A stretch of 64,000 nucleotides of DNA from an uncultured Aeromonadaceae bacterium. Its GTDB lineage: Bacteria > Pseudomonadota > Gammaproteobacteria > Enterobacterales > Aeromonadaceae. A program made the position numbers and the translations under genes. Positions within the stretch are counted from its first letter, which is position 1. Each line of letters begins with the position of its first letter. The stretch spans positions 62,001 through 126,000 of the forward strand of contig CAMFKP010000001.1 in assembly GCA_945957385.1 (NCBI GenBank), in the 5' to 3' direction. The notes beneath the pieces were generated by a model that did not search any database, had not been told where the DNA came from, and was given only the letters and a program-made list of their open reading frames with translations. Of the stretch, positions 30,341-37,419 are shown piece after piece.

Positions 30341-30880
30341 CTAGCGTCGAGTCTGATCCATTTCCACAGCAGGACAAAGGTTCTTGAGGATTTCTTGAGC
30401 AGCAGGCGAAATCTCAAGCAATTGGTTAATTTGCTGAATATCAAGCGGTTTTTCATTGTCCTCGCTGGTTTGAATCAAATCGCATATTTGTAGAATGGTC
30501 GTGTCTTGCGGGTACGCACCATCGATGTCGTACCAATCCCACTCATCGTGCATGAAAATGGCCGTATGTTTCTGGTTGATTTGTTCGGCGATTTTTTTTG
30601 CATATTCGCCCATTGGCAAAACGATGGTCAGATTTTCGTTAGGCAACAAGCAAAGATTGATTTTATGGCCGAGATAGAAGTCATTGGATTCATCTTCAAT
30701 AACTGGCAAATCAAATTTGCCGATGCTCACGCTATTTTGGATGAAGTGATTGTAGTGATCGCCATCGCTTGTTGGTTGGATATGGATGAGTCGCCCGTTG
30801 TCAGCGTCAATGAGCGCTTCTGTGGTGATGTCACCCTCTTCCCAGTGGGAAACAAATTTGGCTTTAAAGATGTTTGGCAT
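30341..30880 (-). CDS. Hypothetical acidic protein, 179 aa
   Basis: ATG 30880 is preferred to the far upstream 31030 because GGAGAAAA lies immediately before it and a promoter with a leader hairpin lies upstream (30897-30958). The protein is acidic, with many Asp, Glu and His residues (TSDGDHYNHFIQ, HDEWDWYDIDGAYPQD), and has no signal peptide. Family unknown. The shared promoter architecture with the ART/LPD operon at 42814 and the gene at 31706 suggests it acts in the same programme. Confidence 0.68.
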   Translation of the reverse strand: MPNIFKAKFVSHWEEGDITTEALIDADNGRLIHIQPTSDGDHYNHFIQNSVSIGKFDLPVIEDESNDFYLGHKINLCLLPNENLTIVLPMGEYAKKIAEQINQKHTAIFMHDEWDWYDIDGAYPQDTTILQICDLIQTSEDNEKPLDIQQINQLLEISPAAQEILKNLCPAVEMDQTRR

Positions 30881-30896
30881 GGTTTTCTCCGGTATT

Positions 30897-30958
30897 GCCC
30901 TGCCTGAATTGACTGGGCTTATGAGGTATATATTGGTCTTTATGCCGAATTTTGTCAA
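30897..30958 (-). promoter_or_regulatory. Leftward promoter with 5' hairpin leader (copy A)
   Basis: On the minus strand: -35 TTGACA (30953-30958), 18-base spacer, -10 region AATATATA (30927-30934), then a stem GCCC/GGGC (30915-30918 with 30897-30900) and GGAGAA before the ATG at 30880. Copies B (42832-42890) and C (31724-31781) share this layout. Confidence 0.7.
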
Positions 30959-31040
30959 TAGATTATGTCGCGATGGGAGGCGTAAGCCCACCCTGTAATG
31001 GGCTGGTGCCGTGACAGGCAGCACCAGCAAACCCAGCGGG

Positions 31041-31706
31041 TTAAAAAAGCGCTAATTGGCCGCGCTGGTCGATGATGGGCGCAGTAGCCCATGACAGGGC
31101 TTGACCCTCTAAGGTCTGATCAAAGCCCTCAAGGTCGGAAAAATCGACGGGGCAGCGGTTGATCTGGTCGCCTTCGCCTGTCAAACCTGCCCCCTTCCAA
31201 AACAAGACCGCCAAATCATCGAGCAGCATAACGACCAGGTGGCGATAGGCGCGATAAATGGGGTCGGAGCGACGCTGCAGATAGGCCTCAGTTAGCCAGA
31301 GTCCGTGGCCTGTTGGCCTCTCCATGTACTTACGCACATCGGGGATGCTGATGCTGGCCATGGCGCTAGGAAGTGTTGAGGTAAAGGGGATGATTTGGTG
31401 GACGACGAAAATTGCGCCTCGGCTTTTGACAGTAGCGCCGATGCGCTGCTGAGCGTATTGGCCATGGCTTTTAAACGGGGTCGTTTGGCCTTGATAAGCC
31501 GACAAGGGGATTACGGCGTAGAAATCGAATGACAAATTGGCTTGGCCACGAGTTGAGTAGCCGGTGATAAAGCCGGTGTGGCCGCAGAGGTCGAAAAGTT
31601 TGACGCTGGCGCATTCTGACTGATCTTCACTGAGCATCTGGCAGGATGAATTGCCGCTGATGGCGTTGCTGAGGATGTCAATGGGAAGTTGGAGGGGCTG
31701 GATCAT
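31041..31706 (-). CDS. Hypothetical protein, 221 aa
   Basis: ATG 31706, preceded by AAGGACG. The protein is soluble, with a hydrophobic helix-rich C-terminal half (HLVVMLLDDLAVLFWKG) that does not look like a membrane segment. It has four N-terminal cysteines without a recognised spacing. The family is unknown. Its leader carries the same hairpin as those of the genes starting at 30880 and 42814, and it lies just left of the 17-bp repeat array. Confidence 0.7.
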   Translation of the reverse strand: MIQPLQLPIDILSNAISGNSSCQMLSEDQSECASVKLFDLCGHTGFITGYSTRGQANLSFDFYAVIPLSAYQGQTTPFKSHGQYAQQRIGATVKSRGAIFVVHQIIPFTSTLPSAMASISIPDVRKYMERPTGHGLWLTEAYLQRRSDPIYRAYRHLVVMLLDDLAVLFWKGAGLTGEGDQINRCPVDFSDLEGFDQTLEGQALSWATAPIIDQRGQLALF

Positions 31707-31723
31707 AAGTGGCGTCCTTGAAT

Positions 31724-31781
31724 GCCCTGCGGTGCGCTGGGCTTATGGGAATACGGTACAGGCGGTGGTCGTGGAAGTCAA
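31724..31781 (-). promoter_or_regulatory. Leftward promoter with 5' hairpin leader (copy C)
   Basis: Minus strand: TTGACT (31776-31781), 17-base spacer, -10 TACCGT (31753-31758), and a leader stem GCCC-A-GCG / CGC-A-GGGC (31742 down to 31724) with an A-A mismatch, ahead of AAGGACG and the ATG at 31706. The -10 is weak. Confidence 0.5.
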
Positions 31782-31842
31782 GAATATCCTATAACCCAAG
31801 GCTCGCTGGCGGAGGCCAGCCCACGCGCCCCACGGGCGCTGA

Positions 31843-31892
31843 GATACGCCCCTCAAAATGGGAATATCCTATAACCCAAAGCGACTCCGCTT
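31843..31892. repeat. 50-bp inverted repeat, left copy
   Basis: Contains the second 17-bp repeat and its flanks. It matches the reverse complement of 32518-32567 at 47 of 50 bases. The CCCAA side includes AAGCG/CGCTT hairpin arms. Confidence 0.75.
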
Positions 31893-32296
31893 GACCGGAC
31901 GGTTCGACAGGTCTTTTTCGCGCTCTTCTCCCCAGCAAAGAGGGCTCCACCGGCACAGTTAATATCCTATAACCCAAGGCAAACTGGCTGGCCCAGTCGC
32001 CCAGCCCGCCTTTTGCGCTCCGTTGACCCGCCCCTCCCCACTAGATAGCCTTTTGTTTTTCTCGTTTTTCGCTCGGATTGTTCCGTTTTTGCTCAAATTG
32101 AACCGGTTTTGGTGGATTTTTCCGCTATTTTGGCGTGGGAAAACGCATTGGCTGAGGTCGATCCGCTGCGGCGGTTGGTTTTGTTGGTCACAAATAAATA
32201 TATTGGTGACAAGTCACATTGAATTGGACTCAATTCAGTCGTTGCGATCAATAAAATTGCTGGTTTTCCGCTTGGGGTGCCTTACCAGAGGGCTTA

Positions 32297-32353
32297 AATT
32301 GGGCTCAACGCATTGAATTGGGCTCAATTCAATAAATTGGTCCCAACAAAACC
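32297..32353. repeat. Three tandem 19-bp iterons
   Basis: Units start at 32297, 32316 and 32335, each opening with AATTGG. The first two share AATTGGGCTCAA, while the third is diverged (AATTGGTCCCAA). A fourth isolated unit with AATTGGACTCAA lies at 32222. Regular spacing beside an AT-rich tract is the classic arrangement for an initiator-binding plasmid origin. Confidence 0.65.
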
Positions 32354-32379
32354 ATCCGCGCTGCAACGGGCGGCGGGTC

Positions 32380-32388
32380 TTATCCACT
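32380..32388 (+). other. DnaA-box-like site
   Basis: TTATCCACT, one base away from the TTATCCACA consensus, 27 bases right of the tandem iterons. Together they support oriV. Confidence 0.5.
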
Positions 32389-32517
32389 CGTGTTTTTTGT
32401 GGCGCAACGCATATTGAGAGGAAAAACGAGAAAACCAAAATGCCTTCTAGCGAGGGGGGAAGGTTCGTATCGCAGTGCTGGTGTTAGGACGAAAAAAGGC
32501 TGCCGAACCGCTCGGCC

Positions 32518-32567
32518 AAGCGAAGTCGCTTTGGGTTATAGGATATTCCCCTTTCGAGGGGCGTATC
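32518..32567. repeat. 50-bp inverted repeat, right copy
   Basis: Inverted counterpart of 31843-31892, holding the fourth 17-bp repeat, a stem near the left end and a CCCC-TTTCGA-GGGG stem after the repeat. It bounds the central iteron region on the right. Confidence 0.75.
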
Positions 32568-32783
32568 TTGGCAGGCCGCTGCGGTTGGCTTGGGCGCTTG
32601 GCCAAGTGCTCTGGGTTATAGGATATTATCAGTGCCGATCATGAGGCGAGCATCTAACGGAGTGGTCTGGCCTAGCTGCCGGTGGCGGCGAAAGGACTAC
32701 GCACGTCGGGCTCGTGCTGACGGAGCCGGCCTTTTGGCTTTGGGTTATAGGATATTATCTGGCTTAAGCGAGCCCGCCGTTGC

Positions 32784-33296
32784 TTATGCCCTAAACAGCG
32801 CGACAATCCGATCTAGCCAGGTCACTACCCTCGCGTTTGGCACATCCAGTGCTGCTGGCGATTTGAGTAGCGCATATACCGTTCTGTTGTACCCCGCGTA
32901 TCCATGATCAAATTCAAGCGAAAAGCATTCAGCAGCATATTTGGCAACCGCCGCTGAACGCCGCTGCCCTGCTTTGCAATGAACGATAATCTCGACTAGC
33001 TCGGGGTTGGCGGCCAGCGAGGTTAGAAAATCACGGATCTGGTTGGCGTGGTCTTTGACCGGAAAGCCTTTCTTGGCAGGATCGAAGTGCTGGCCGCGCT
33101 CGGCCAGTAGGCGGAAGGTATCCAGGTCGTATTCTGCATCCGCAAAGCGGATGCGCAGCAGCGCCCCCCACGCATGAGGGTTAATTAGCTCGGCAGTCCG
33201 ATTGGGTTCAGTGATGGAAATTAGAGCGCAATTGGGGCTCGGGGTGCATCTGAGCGCTGCTGCCTCAGACATAAAGCTGACGGATCGGATTGGCAT
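32784..33296 (-). CDS. Tyrosine/dual-specificity phosphatase-like protein
   Basis: 170 residues from ATG 33296. The signature HCKAGQRRSA at residues 106-115 holds the catalytic Cys107 and Arg113 of the Cx5R phosphatase loop. The preceding LVEIIV strand and following helix fit the family. Similar small phosphatase-like genes are common on plasmids and phages; substrates are unknown. The 17-bp repeat at 33313-33329 lies immediately upstream of the start and another (32740-32756) just after the end, so its expression or copy number may be tied to the repeat region. Confidence 0.85.
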   Translation of the reverse strand: MPIRSVSFMSEAAALRCTPSPNCALISITEPNRTAELINPHAWGALLRIRFADAEYDLDTFRLLAERGQHFDPAKKGFPVKDHANQIRDFLTSLAANPELVEIIVHCKAGQRRSAAVAKYAAECFSLEFDHGYAGYNRTVYALLKSPAALDVPNARVVTWLDRIVALFRA

Positions 33297-33445
33297 GAAC
33301 GGGGATGCCCAGCTGGGTTATAGGATATTCTGGTAAATAGCGGCATGCGCGTCACCGCCGTGCGACGTGCTTAGCCCATAAATGGCACCGGCTGCCACAT
33401 CGATGCCGTGGCATGCGGTGCCTGATCGTGGATGTGCGGCCAGTT

Positions 33446-34678
33446 TCAAGCACTGGCAGCATTTTGGTCATCGCCAACCTTGGCGTTGAATATCCGTCCG
33501 CCACGAAAAATGTCCATCATGGTCGTGACGTTTCGCCCACGCTGCCCTACCTGATTTTTGTCAGTCGCCAAGAATCTCATCGCGTCCGCGATCCGTCGCG
33601 CTAGGCTAGCGATGGCGCTGTCGTACAAAAACGAGGCCTGACCAAAAGCGATGGCTGCATCTAGCGAATCGCCGCGCAACAGGGAATGGGCAACCCATTG
33701 ACCGACATTCTCCACGTTGTCACGTTTGTACTGGCGACCTACCACTTTGCCGAGCAAATAGAAGAGGAAGCCATCATCGCGGCTGGCAGTCCAGCAGGTA
33801 ATCTGGCAGCTATCAAACTGATACATATCGAACCATGAGTAAAGCGCCCAATCCGACAGCATCGATAGCTCAGGGTAGAGCGGACGCAACTCTGCGCAGT
33901 CCTCTTTACCGTAATCAGGTACTTCGCTGTAGGGCTCATCCAATAATTCCAGACCCAGCGTGGACGCTCGGGCCCAGAGGTCAGCGACATGCGCTTGAGC
34001 ATAGCGAACGGCGCTGGCGCTATCGTTTTTCCACGACGACTCCAGTTCTTTCACCTGGTTGAACAGCAACTCTGTAACAGGCTCGAAGCCGGACTCATAG
34101 GCCACGCGGCCCAATGCGGTATAGACAAAGCGGTCGGGGTTTTCCGTAGGCCGGATGACGGGTCGTGGCGGTAGCAGTGCAGGGTCAAGCGAGTCACACA
34201 GGGTCATGGGCTGACCCTTGTAGGAAAAGTCGCCATTGCCCTGCTGAGTGCAGCCAAGCAGTATGCTGGCAAAGGCGTTCTCTACTTCGGATTTGCTGTT
34301 ATAGGTGTCGGGGAGCCTGGCATTGAACGGGCGATGGCGAATCATCCAGCCGTCACAGGCAGTCTTTGCCAGCTCGTAGGGCTCAGGCACGATGCCCCAG
34401 CTTTCTACGGCTTCCTTTGCGCAAACGGAGGCTTCCACGAGCAGGCTGAGAGCCAGATCAGCAAGCGGTTGGTCAGTATTGAGCTTTCGCTGAGCGTTCA
34501 CTAGCTGTACCAACTTGTCGAACACAAAGACCTTCCCCTCATTGACCACGTAGGTCGCATTGGGTACGCCTTCGATATTGCGTAGCTCAGCTTTTATGCT
34601 GTCGTCTTGGCTGCCAAAGTAGTAGCCGGCCTCATCAAGAAGCACTACTTTCGGTTCCATTTGAGCGGTAGAGTTCAT
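33446..34678 (-). CDS. Hypothetical protein, 410 aa
   Basis: ATG 34678 with AGGA upstream. A soluble, mostly helical 410-residue protein with many Trp, Tyr and Cys residues in the middle (DWALYSWFDMYQFDSCQITCWTASRDDGFLFYL). No signal peptide, membrane segment, nucleotide-binding or nuclease motif is visible. Family unknown; its size and position beside the origin-like region would allow a replication-related role, but nothing in the sequence supports an initiator. The 286 bases between it and the next leftward gene contain short G/C-rich palindromes (for example CCCCA-AATA-TGGGG at 34795-34808). Confidence 0.75.
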   Translation of the reverse strand: MNSTAQMEPKVVLLDEAGYYFGSQDDSIKAELRNIEGVPNATYVVNEGKVFVFDKLVQLVNAQRKLNTDQPLADLALSLLVEASVCAKEAVESWGIVPEPYELAKTACDGWMIRHRPFNARLPDTYNSKSEVENAFASILLGCTQQGNGDFSYKGQPMTLCDSLDPALLPPRPVIRPTENPDRFVYTALGRVAYESGFEPVTELLFNQVKELESSWKNDSASAVRYAQAHVADLWARASTLGLELLDEPYSEVPDYGKEDCAELRPLYPELSMLSDWALYSWFDMYQFDSCQITCWTASRDDGFLFYLLGKVVGRQYKRDNVENVGQWVAHSLLRGDSLDAAIAFGQASFLYDSAIASLARRIADAMRFLATDKNQVGQRGRNVTTMMDIFRGGRIFNAKVGDDQNAASA

Positions 34679-34964
34679 TAGATATGTCCTTTCATGGTTT
34701 GTGTAATTGCGAATGTTGAGTCTAGGGTTTATTTGCGCGTAGGCGCTTGATTCAACGGACTTTTACAATTCCCTAACAGTGCTGCCTCTTGATGCCCCAA
34801 ATATGGGGAAAAATTTTCTTCGCATTCCCTCCCCCGCGTCCAATTGGGGGGGTGTGCTGCTTAAGCTGGGTCGGCGAAATTCTCTTTAAAAGCCCAACAT
34901 ATCGGTGGGTCTATTGGCCAACTGGCCTAAATCGCTGCTTTGCCAATCGAGGGGATGGCGGTTA

Positions 34965-35603
34965 TTAGCGATCAATATGGTAAGCGGAGAGTATCTTGTA
35001 CTCGCCACTATTGGTCATCACAGGACATTGTGGCAATACACGACGGAGGGCTGGCGTGTTAATCAGTTGCTTATTCAGCTTCTCTTTCGATGCGTTGCTT
35101 TGATGGGCACGATACGCGGCATATGTATGGAGAGCTGTTGCAAATATTTTCCATGGAATTCCTGCATCTTGTATTAGCTTGAGCGTTTCTTTTACCTCTT
35201 TGAGATTAACCATCATGGGCGATGATGAATCGCAAATCGTGGTTCTTGCAAGAGCATGAGTAAGCTTAAAAGTTGATTCGACTGCTGCTTTGCCGATATA
35301 ACCGACCATGAACCCCCCTACTTCTCGGTTTAGGAGCCAGTGGGCCATATATTTATCCGCACTAACATCTTCTGACCGGATGATTTGTAGTTCAGGCGTT
35401 GATGGGTGCTCAAGGCGGCCAATGATTATCGAGCCTTCAGGGCAGGCAATGTAGGTGATGCCAATTTGCCCCAGGTTGAGCGTTTTGACATCTTTTGATG
35501 TTCGCTGTGGTATGAAGATTTTATGGGGGCTTATGTACTCAGACCCAGCCCCTGCGCCAATCAAGTGACGACCGATATGTTCATGGAAGTATTCTCGGGT
35601 CAT
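34965..35603 (-). CDS. Divergent neighbour of csf2, candidate Csf1-like subunit
   Basis: 212 residues, ATG 35603 with GGAG eight bases upstream. It lies divergent from csf2, where the Cas8-like Csf1 would be expected in a type IV-A locus, and its length is right for Csf1. The sequence does not show the zinc-finger cysteine pairs usual in Csf1: only three cysteines are present, none paired. The C-terminal half is helical. So the assignment rests on location and length alone; it could instead be an unrelated accessory protein or an anti-CRISPR-like partner. Confidence 0.55.
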   Translation of the reverse strand: MTREYFHEHIGRHLIGAGAGSEYISPHKIFIPQRTSKDVKTLNLGQIGITYIACPEGSIIIGRLEHPSTPELQIIRSEDVSADKYMAHWLLNREVGGFMVGYIGKAAVESTFKLTHALARTTICDSSSPMMVNLKEVKETLKLIQDAGIPWKIFATALHTYAAYRAHQSNASKEKLNKQLINTPALRRVLPQCPVMTNSGEYKILSAYHIDR

Positions 35604-35720
35604 CTTTTTTCTCCATACAAGTAGACGTTTTAATTCGACCGTGTGTATAGTTGCACCGAGTGATTATTGAAGTCAATTTTTTTAATTCCAAAACCACCCA
35701 ATTCTTGTTTGGAGCCAGCC

Positions 35721-36815
35721 GTGAATTTGCCCGTGAATTTGCTAAATGTACTGTTTGAAGGTCGCATTGTTGCTGAGCAGCCATTGGCCACTTGCTCGAA
35801 AGATCTTGCGGATACACGCCGTTCGAGTACAGATCCTCTACCCATCCCTTCTATGACCACTGGCAAAGGGGTGCGAATGTACTTTCCCGCTACTGGTTTG
35901 CGAGGTGGATGGCGACGTGCTTTGCATCAGTTGATGCGCGAACATTTAATCGCGCTTACAGGGAATCCGACGCCGCTGACTCTGAATGAACATTACATTT
36001 CGACCATCGGGGGCGTAAAAGGATCAGGCGAGGCCAACAAAGCATCGGTAATGCATATCGCAAAAGCGCGTGAGCAAAACCCGCTTCTGTCGCTCTTCGG
36101 GGCGGGAGATGCGGGCTCGTTAGGCTTCGTACGCGGGAAGATCAACATCGGAAACGCTATTGTGGCCGACGAATACGCAGATATTGCTGCTGTGCATTTC
36201 TCAGGCGCAAGGAGCGATGAATTCTTTCGCTCACCAGAGCAAACCAAATACCTATCGGAAGATGACCTGAGCAAATTACTGCAGCAAGGTCTGGCCAATC
36301 GCGCTCGGTCGAAAATTCAAAATCAGATCGATGCTATGAAACGCGATCTAAAAAAATTCAAAGATCGTAGTTCTGATGAGTATGTCGCCCTTAATGACGA
36401 AATTAAAAAACTTGAAGCGGAAGCCAAAGAGGTCGTTAAGGCTAGCGAAGCAAGTGATAACTCAGTTGGTATGCCGCTGGCGGGGTTTCTGGCCATCCCG
36501 CCTATGGTCGAGATGAACCACAAAATCCGCATTGTCCAGGCCACACGCATCGAATTGGGGGCGTTCTTGGGGGCGCTACGTCAATTCTCTGCGAATCCAC
36601 TTGTGGGGGCTCATCACAACACCGGATGCGGCGAAATCAGTGGCACATGGGATGTTTATTCAATGGGCGCTGGGGAGAGAGTGAAGTTAGGCTCAGTGAC
36701 TATGGGGTTCGGTCATTTCGTGATTGATGGCGATGTACTGAAAGAAGCTGATGATGAATTTGCCCAGTTGATGCGCAGTGGCAATTTTTCGATGGCAGCA
36801 CCTACTTTGGAGTGA
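35721..36815 (+). CDS. csf2: Type IV CRISPR backbone protein Csf2 (Cas7-like)
   Basis: 364 residues from GTG 35721, chosen because GGAG lies six bases upstream; the frame stays open to a TTG at 35667. Csf2 polymerises along the crRNA to form the backbone of the type IV complex. Sequence signs: MYFPATGLRGGWRRALHQL near residue 55, the glycine-rich TIGGVKGSGEA, PLVGAHHNTGCGEISG and SVTMGFGHFVIDG, which fit a RAMP/Cas7 fold, with a coiled-coil insertion around residues 200-250. The Cas6-like gene starts seven bases after its stop, with which it is cotranscribed. Confidence 0.88.
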   Translation: MNLPVNLLNVLFEGRIVAEQPLATCSKDLADTRRSSTDPLPIPSMTTGKGVRMYFPATGLRGGWRRALHQLMREHLIALTGNPTPLTLNEHYISTIGGVKGSGEANKASVMHIAKAREQNPLLSLFGAGDAGSLGFVRGKINIGNAIVADEYADIAAVHFSGARSDEFFRSPEQTKYLSEDDLSKLLQQGLANRARSKIQNQIDAMKRDLKKFKDRSSDEYVALNDEIKKLEAEAKEVVKASEASDNSVGMPLAGFLAIPPMVEMNHKIRIVQATRIELGAFLGALRQFSANPLVGAHHNTGCGEISGTWDVYSMGAGERVKLGSVTMGFGHFVIDGDVLKEADDEFAQLMRSGNFSMAAPTLE

Positions 36816-36822
36816 GCTTGTA

Positions 36823-37419
36823 ATGGTGAAATCCCTCGACCATTGGACTCATTATGTCGAAATCTCGATCCCCAGAGATCTTGGCTTGGTTTATGAAACG
36901 CATGCTCGGATTCTTACCGCAGTGCATTTTTCGATTAGCGAAGGTGCGGATCTGGCAATAAATTGGCCGGACTTCAAATCTGATGTCCAAGGGTATTTTG
37001 GGCTGAGGGCTCGGATTTTTTCTAATGGCATTGATGGATTGACATCTGCGCTACAGCACCTGAGAAAATTAGAGAGCTATAAGCTGGTGCTGCTTAGCGA
37101 AATTATGGATGTACCCAAAGAGGCAACAAACGGGGTGCGATTTGTCCGTAATGCTAAGGCCCACCATTCCTACCCTTCACGTTATAAAAAATTGGTGGCA
37201 TACAATAAATTGAAAGGGTTTGAACCTCCCCCACCATTTGATGTTTGGCAACGAGAAAAACTGAACTCATCGAAACACCGGCTGTACTTGCAGTCAGCAT
37301 CAAATAAGTCAGTGATTGTCATGCATATCGCGGTACTTGATGAGTCGGATAAATCGATTAACACAAGAGGCGGTTCATATGGCCTTTCTCACGAAACGCC
37401 GATGTGGGGTGCAAAATGA
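36823..37419 (+). CDS. Cas6f/Csy4-like crRNA endoribonuclease
   Basis: 198 residues from ATG 36823, with GGAG overlapping the csf2 stop. It aligns by eye with Csy4: HYVEISI near the start, His35 at the place of the catalytic His29, a serine-bearing LYLQSASNKS that matches Csy4 RSQSTGQ, a basic VRNAKAHHSYPSRYKKLV helix at the place of the arginine-rich RNA-binding helix, and the end SYGLSHETPMW like Csy4 CYGLSKGGFVPW. Cas6f cuts CRISPR repeat hairpins to make crRNAs. Type IV-A loci usually carry Csf5 here, so a Csy4-like enzyme would give this locus a different repeat hairpin preference. The stop overlaps the dinG start by four bases. Confidence 0.85.
   Translation: MVKSLDHWTHYVEISIPRDLGLVYETHARILTAVHFSISEGADLAINWPDFKSDVQGYFGLRARIFSNGIDGLTSALQHLRKLESYKLVLLSEIMDVPKEATNGVRFVRNAKAHHSYPSRYKKLVAYNKLKGFEPPPPFDVWQREKLNSSKHRLYLQSASNKSVIVMHIAVLDESDKSINTRGGSYGLSHETPMWGAK

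Larger units (their letters stand above)
31783..33329. repeat. Seven converging 17-bp repeats (origin-like region)
   Basis: AATATCCTATAACCCAA occurs at 31783, 31863 and 31961 on the plus strand, and as its complement at 32531, 32611, 32740 and 33313; 16 bases are shared by all copies (the last A varies in two). The left three point right and the right four point left, around an AT-rich centre. Most copies abut a GC-rich hairpin on their CCCAA side. Copies at 31863 and 32531 extend to 50-bp units differing at three positions. I read it as an origin, incompatibility or partition region. No coding sequence is apparent between 31707 and 32783; the short open frames there overlap the repeats. Confidence 0.8.

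Noticed and set aside
31709-32907. Short open frames across the repeat region
   Set aside because: They are defined mainly by repeats and GC-rich hairpins; no ribosome-binding site or protein pattern supports them.
31783-33329. The 17-bp repeats as a CRISPR array
   Set aside because: Spacing varies from tens to hundreds of bases, both orientations occur, and there are no uniform spacers.
33446-34678. The 410-residue protein as a plasmid replication initiator
   Set aside because: Its size and location fit, but no winged-helix, Rep or nucleotide-binding pattern is visible.
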